From an uncultured Acetatifactor sp. (GTDB lineage Bacteria > Bacillota > Clostridia > Lachnospirales > Lachnospiraceae), in NCBI GenBank assembly GCA_910586515.1, contig CAJUGL010000105.1, positions 1 to 5,886 of the forward strand: DNA of 5,886 nt. Reading direction: 5' to 3'. A program made the position numbers and the translations under genes. Numbering within the stretch: position 1 is the first letter of the stretch; every line of letters begins with the position of its first letter. Positions 5,339 through 5,886 of this stretch are shown here, one piece after another. The notes under the pieces are model-generated. The model was not told where the DNA came from. It did no database searches and worked only from the letters and a program-made list of their open reading frames with translations.

Positions 5339-5886
5339 ATGTTTATATGGGATTTTGTGGCGGACACGGTTCTTGGGCAGATCGTGGACTGGATCTACGG
5401 GCAGATCATCGGGTTCCTTGGGAACTTTTTTTCCTCCATGGGAAATATGGGGGCGGAGCTGTTTGAGATGGCCTGGGTCCAGGCAATCGTGCAGTTCTTT
5501 TTCCAGTTTGGATGGGCGCTGTACGGAGTAGGACTTGTGGTGGCTGTGTTTGAGTGCGGCATCGAATACCAGACCGGCAGGGGCAGCGTGAAGGATACGG
5601 CCCTGAATGCCGTGAAGGGATTTCTGGCAGTGGGGCTGTTCTCCGTGGTGCCGGTGCGGCTCTACCAGCTGTGCGTATCCCTGCAGGCCAGCTTTACGGC
5701 AGGGATCACGGGCTTTGGGACGGATGTGGGCACGCTTGCCAATAACATCATCGGCACCCTGCAGGATGCGAGTCTGGAGGAGGTTATGAGCAGCGGCGGT
5801 GTTTTCGGCGGCCTGACGGAGATCACCAGCCCTATTCTGATGATCTTTATCCTGATCATGATGGGATACGCCACCATCAAGGTGTT
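5339..5886 (+). CDS. TrbL/VirB6-like conjugal transfer membrane protein (3' end outside window)
   Basis: Open from ATG 5339 to the window edge, 182 complete codons. It begins MFIWDFVADTVLGQIVDWIY, followed by a membrane-prone amphipathic stretch (GFLGNFFSSMG). Hydrophobic helices lie at about 47-71 (WVQAIVQFFFQFGWALYGVG onward), 91-115 (AVKGFLAVGLFSVVPVRLY) and 164-182 (SPILMIFILIMMGYATIKV), with a Gly/Asn-rich loop between the last two. This fits the TrbL/VirB6-like polytopic inner-membrane component of type IV secretion found in Tn1549-type elements. The RBS GGAGG (5321-5325) is 13 nt before the ATG, a long spacing; no better in-frame start is visible nearby. It follows the DUF4240 gene by 51 bp. 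The partner is expected to be the mating-channel machinery, including the preceding pilin-like protein. Confidence 0.8.
   Translation, partial: MFIWDFVADTVLGQIVDWIYGQIIGFLGNFFSSMGNMGAELFEMAWVQAIVQFFFQFGWALYGVGLVVAVFECGIEYQTGRGSVKDTALNAVKGFLAVGLFSVVPVRLYQLCVSLQASFTAGITGFGTDVGTLANNIIGTLQDASLEEVMSSGGVFGGLTEITSPILMIFILIMMGYATIKV

Noticed and set aside
5256..5745. Short + strand open frames over the TrbL-like gene
   Set aside because: They are out-of-frame shadows; the reading frame from 5339 is continuous and encodes credible membrane helices.

Overview
The window is a stretch of a conjugative element (ICE or Tn1549-like transposon) from a Gram-positive gut-type Clostridia/Lachnospiraceae lineage. 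This assignment is an inference. It rests on strong AGGAGG-type ribosome binding sites, fairly GC-rich genes packed head to tail on the + strand, and a gene set I recognise from such elements: a tryptophan-rich extracytoplasmic protein, a small DUF3852-type two-helix membrane protein, and a TrbL/VirB6-like membrane protein. All supported genes are on the + strand.

Layout: (1) Bases 1-482 are the 3' part of exon 1 of an extracytoplasmic element protein that begins before the window. (2) Bases 483-3224 are a complete group II intron that carries its own reverse transcriptase/maturase (1220-3109). (3) Bases 3225-3698 are exon 2 of the interrupted gene. (4) 3711-4178 is a small soluble protein with an N-terminal HYT motif, possibly of an ADP-ribosyltransferase-like fold. 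(5) 4215-4553 is a secreted or membrane pilin-like protein (DUF3852 type). (6) 4616-5287 is a DUF4240-type protein. (7) 5339 to the window end is the start of a TrbL-like polytopic membrane protein, cut by the window edge.

The intron boundaries were worked out from the sequence by independent lines that agree. Exon 1 ends in CGACCAT, which pairs over 7 bp with GTGGTCG (EBS1) at 882-888. A 10-bp stem (488-497 with 975-984) closes domain I five bases after the predicted 5' end. Domain V is a 34-nt hairpin with a GAAA loop and 2-nt bulge. Domain VI folds so that A3217 is bulged exactly 8 nt from the 3' end. Joining 482 to 3225 restores the reading frame and gives the contiguous residues YWCDHGWWEFDL. 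Oddities are a GCGCG 5' end in place of GUGYG, a CGC catalytic triad in domain V, and an HNH domain that appears to have lost some canonical residues although the RT active site is intact.

How the parts work together: the conjugation-type genes after the intron look co-transcribed, with short gaps and an RBS before each gene. The first gene yields full-length protein only if the intron is spliced, so the maturase and RNA fold become a condition for expressing one element component. Loss of splicing would release a product ending six codons into the intron (stop at 501-503).
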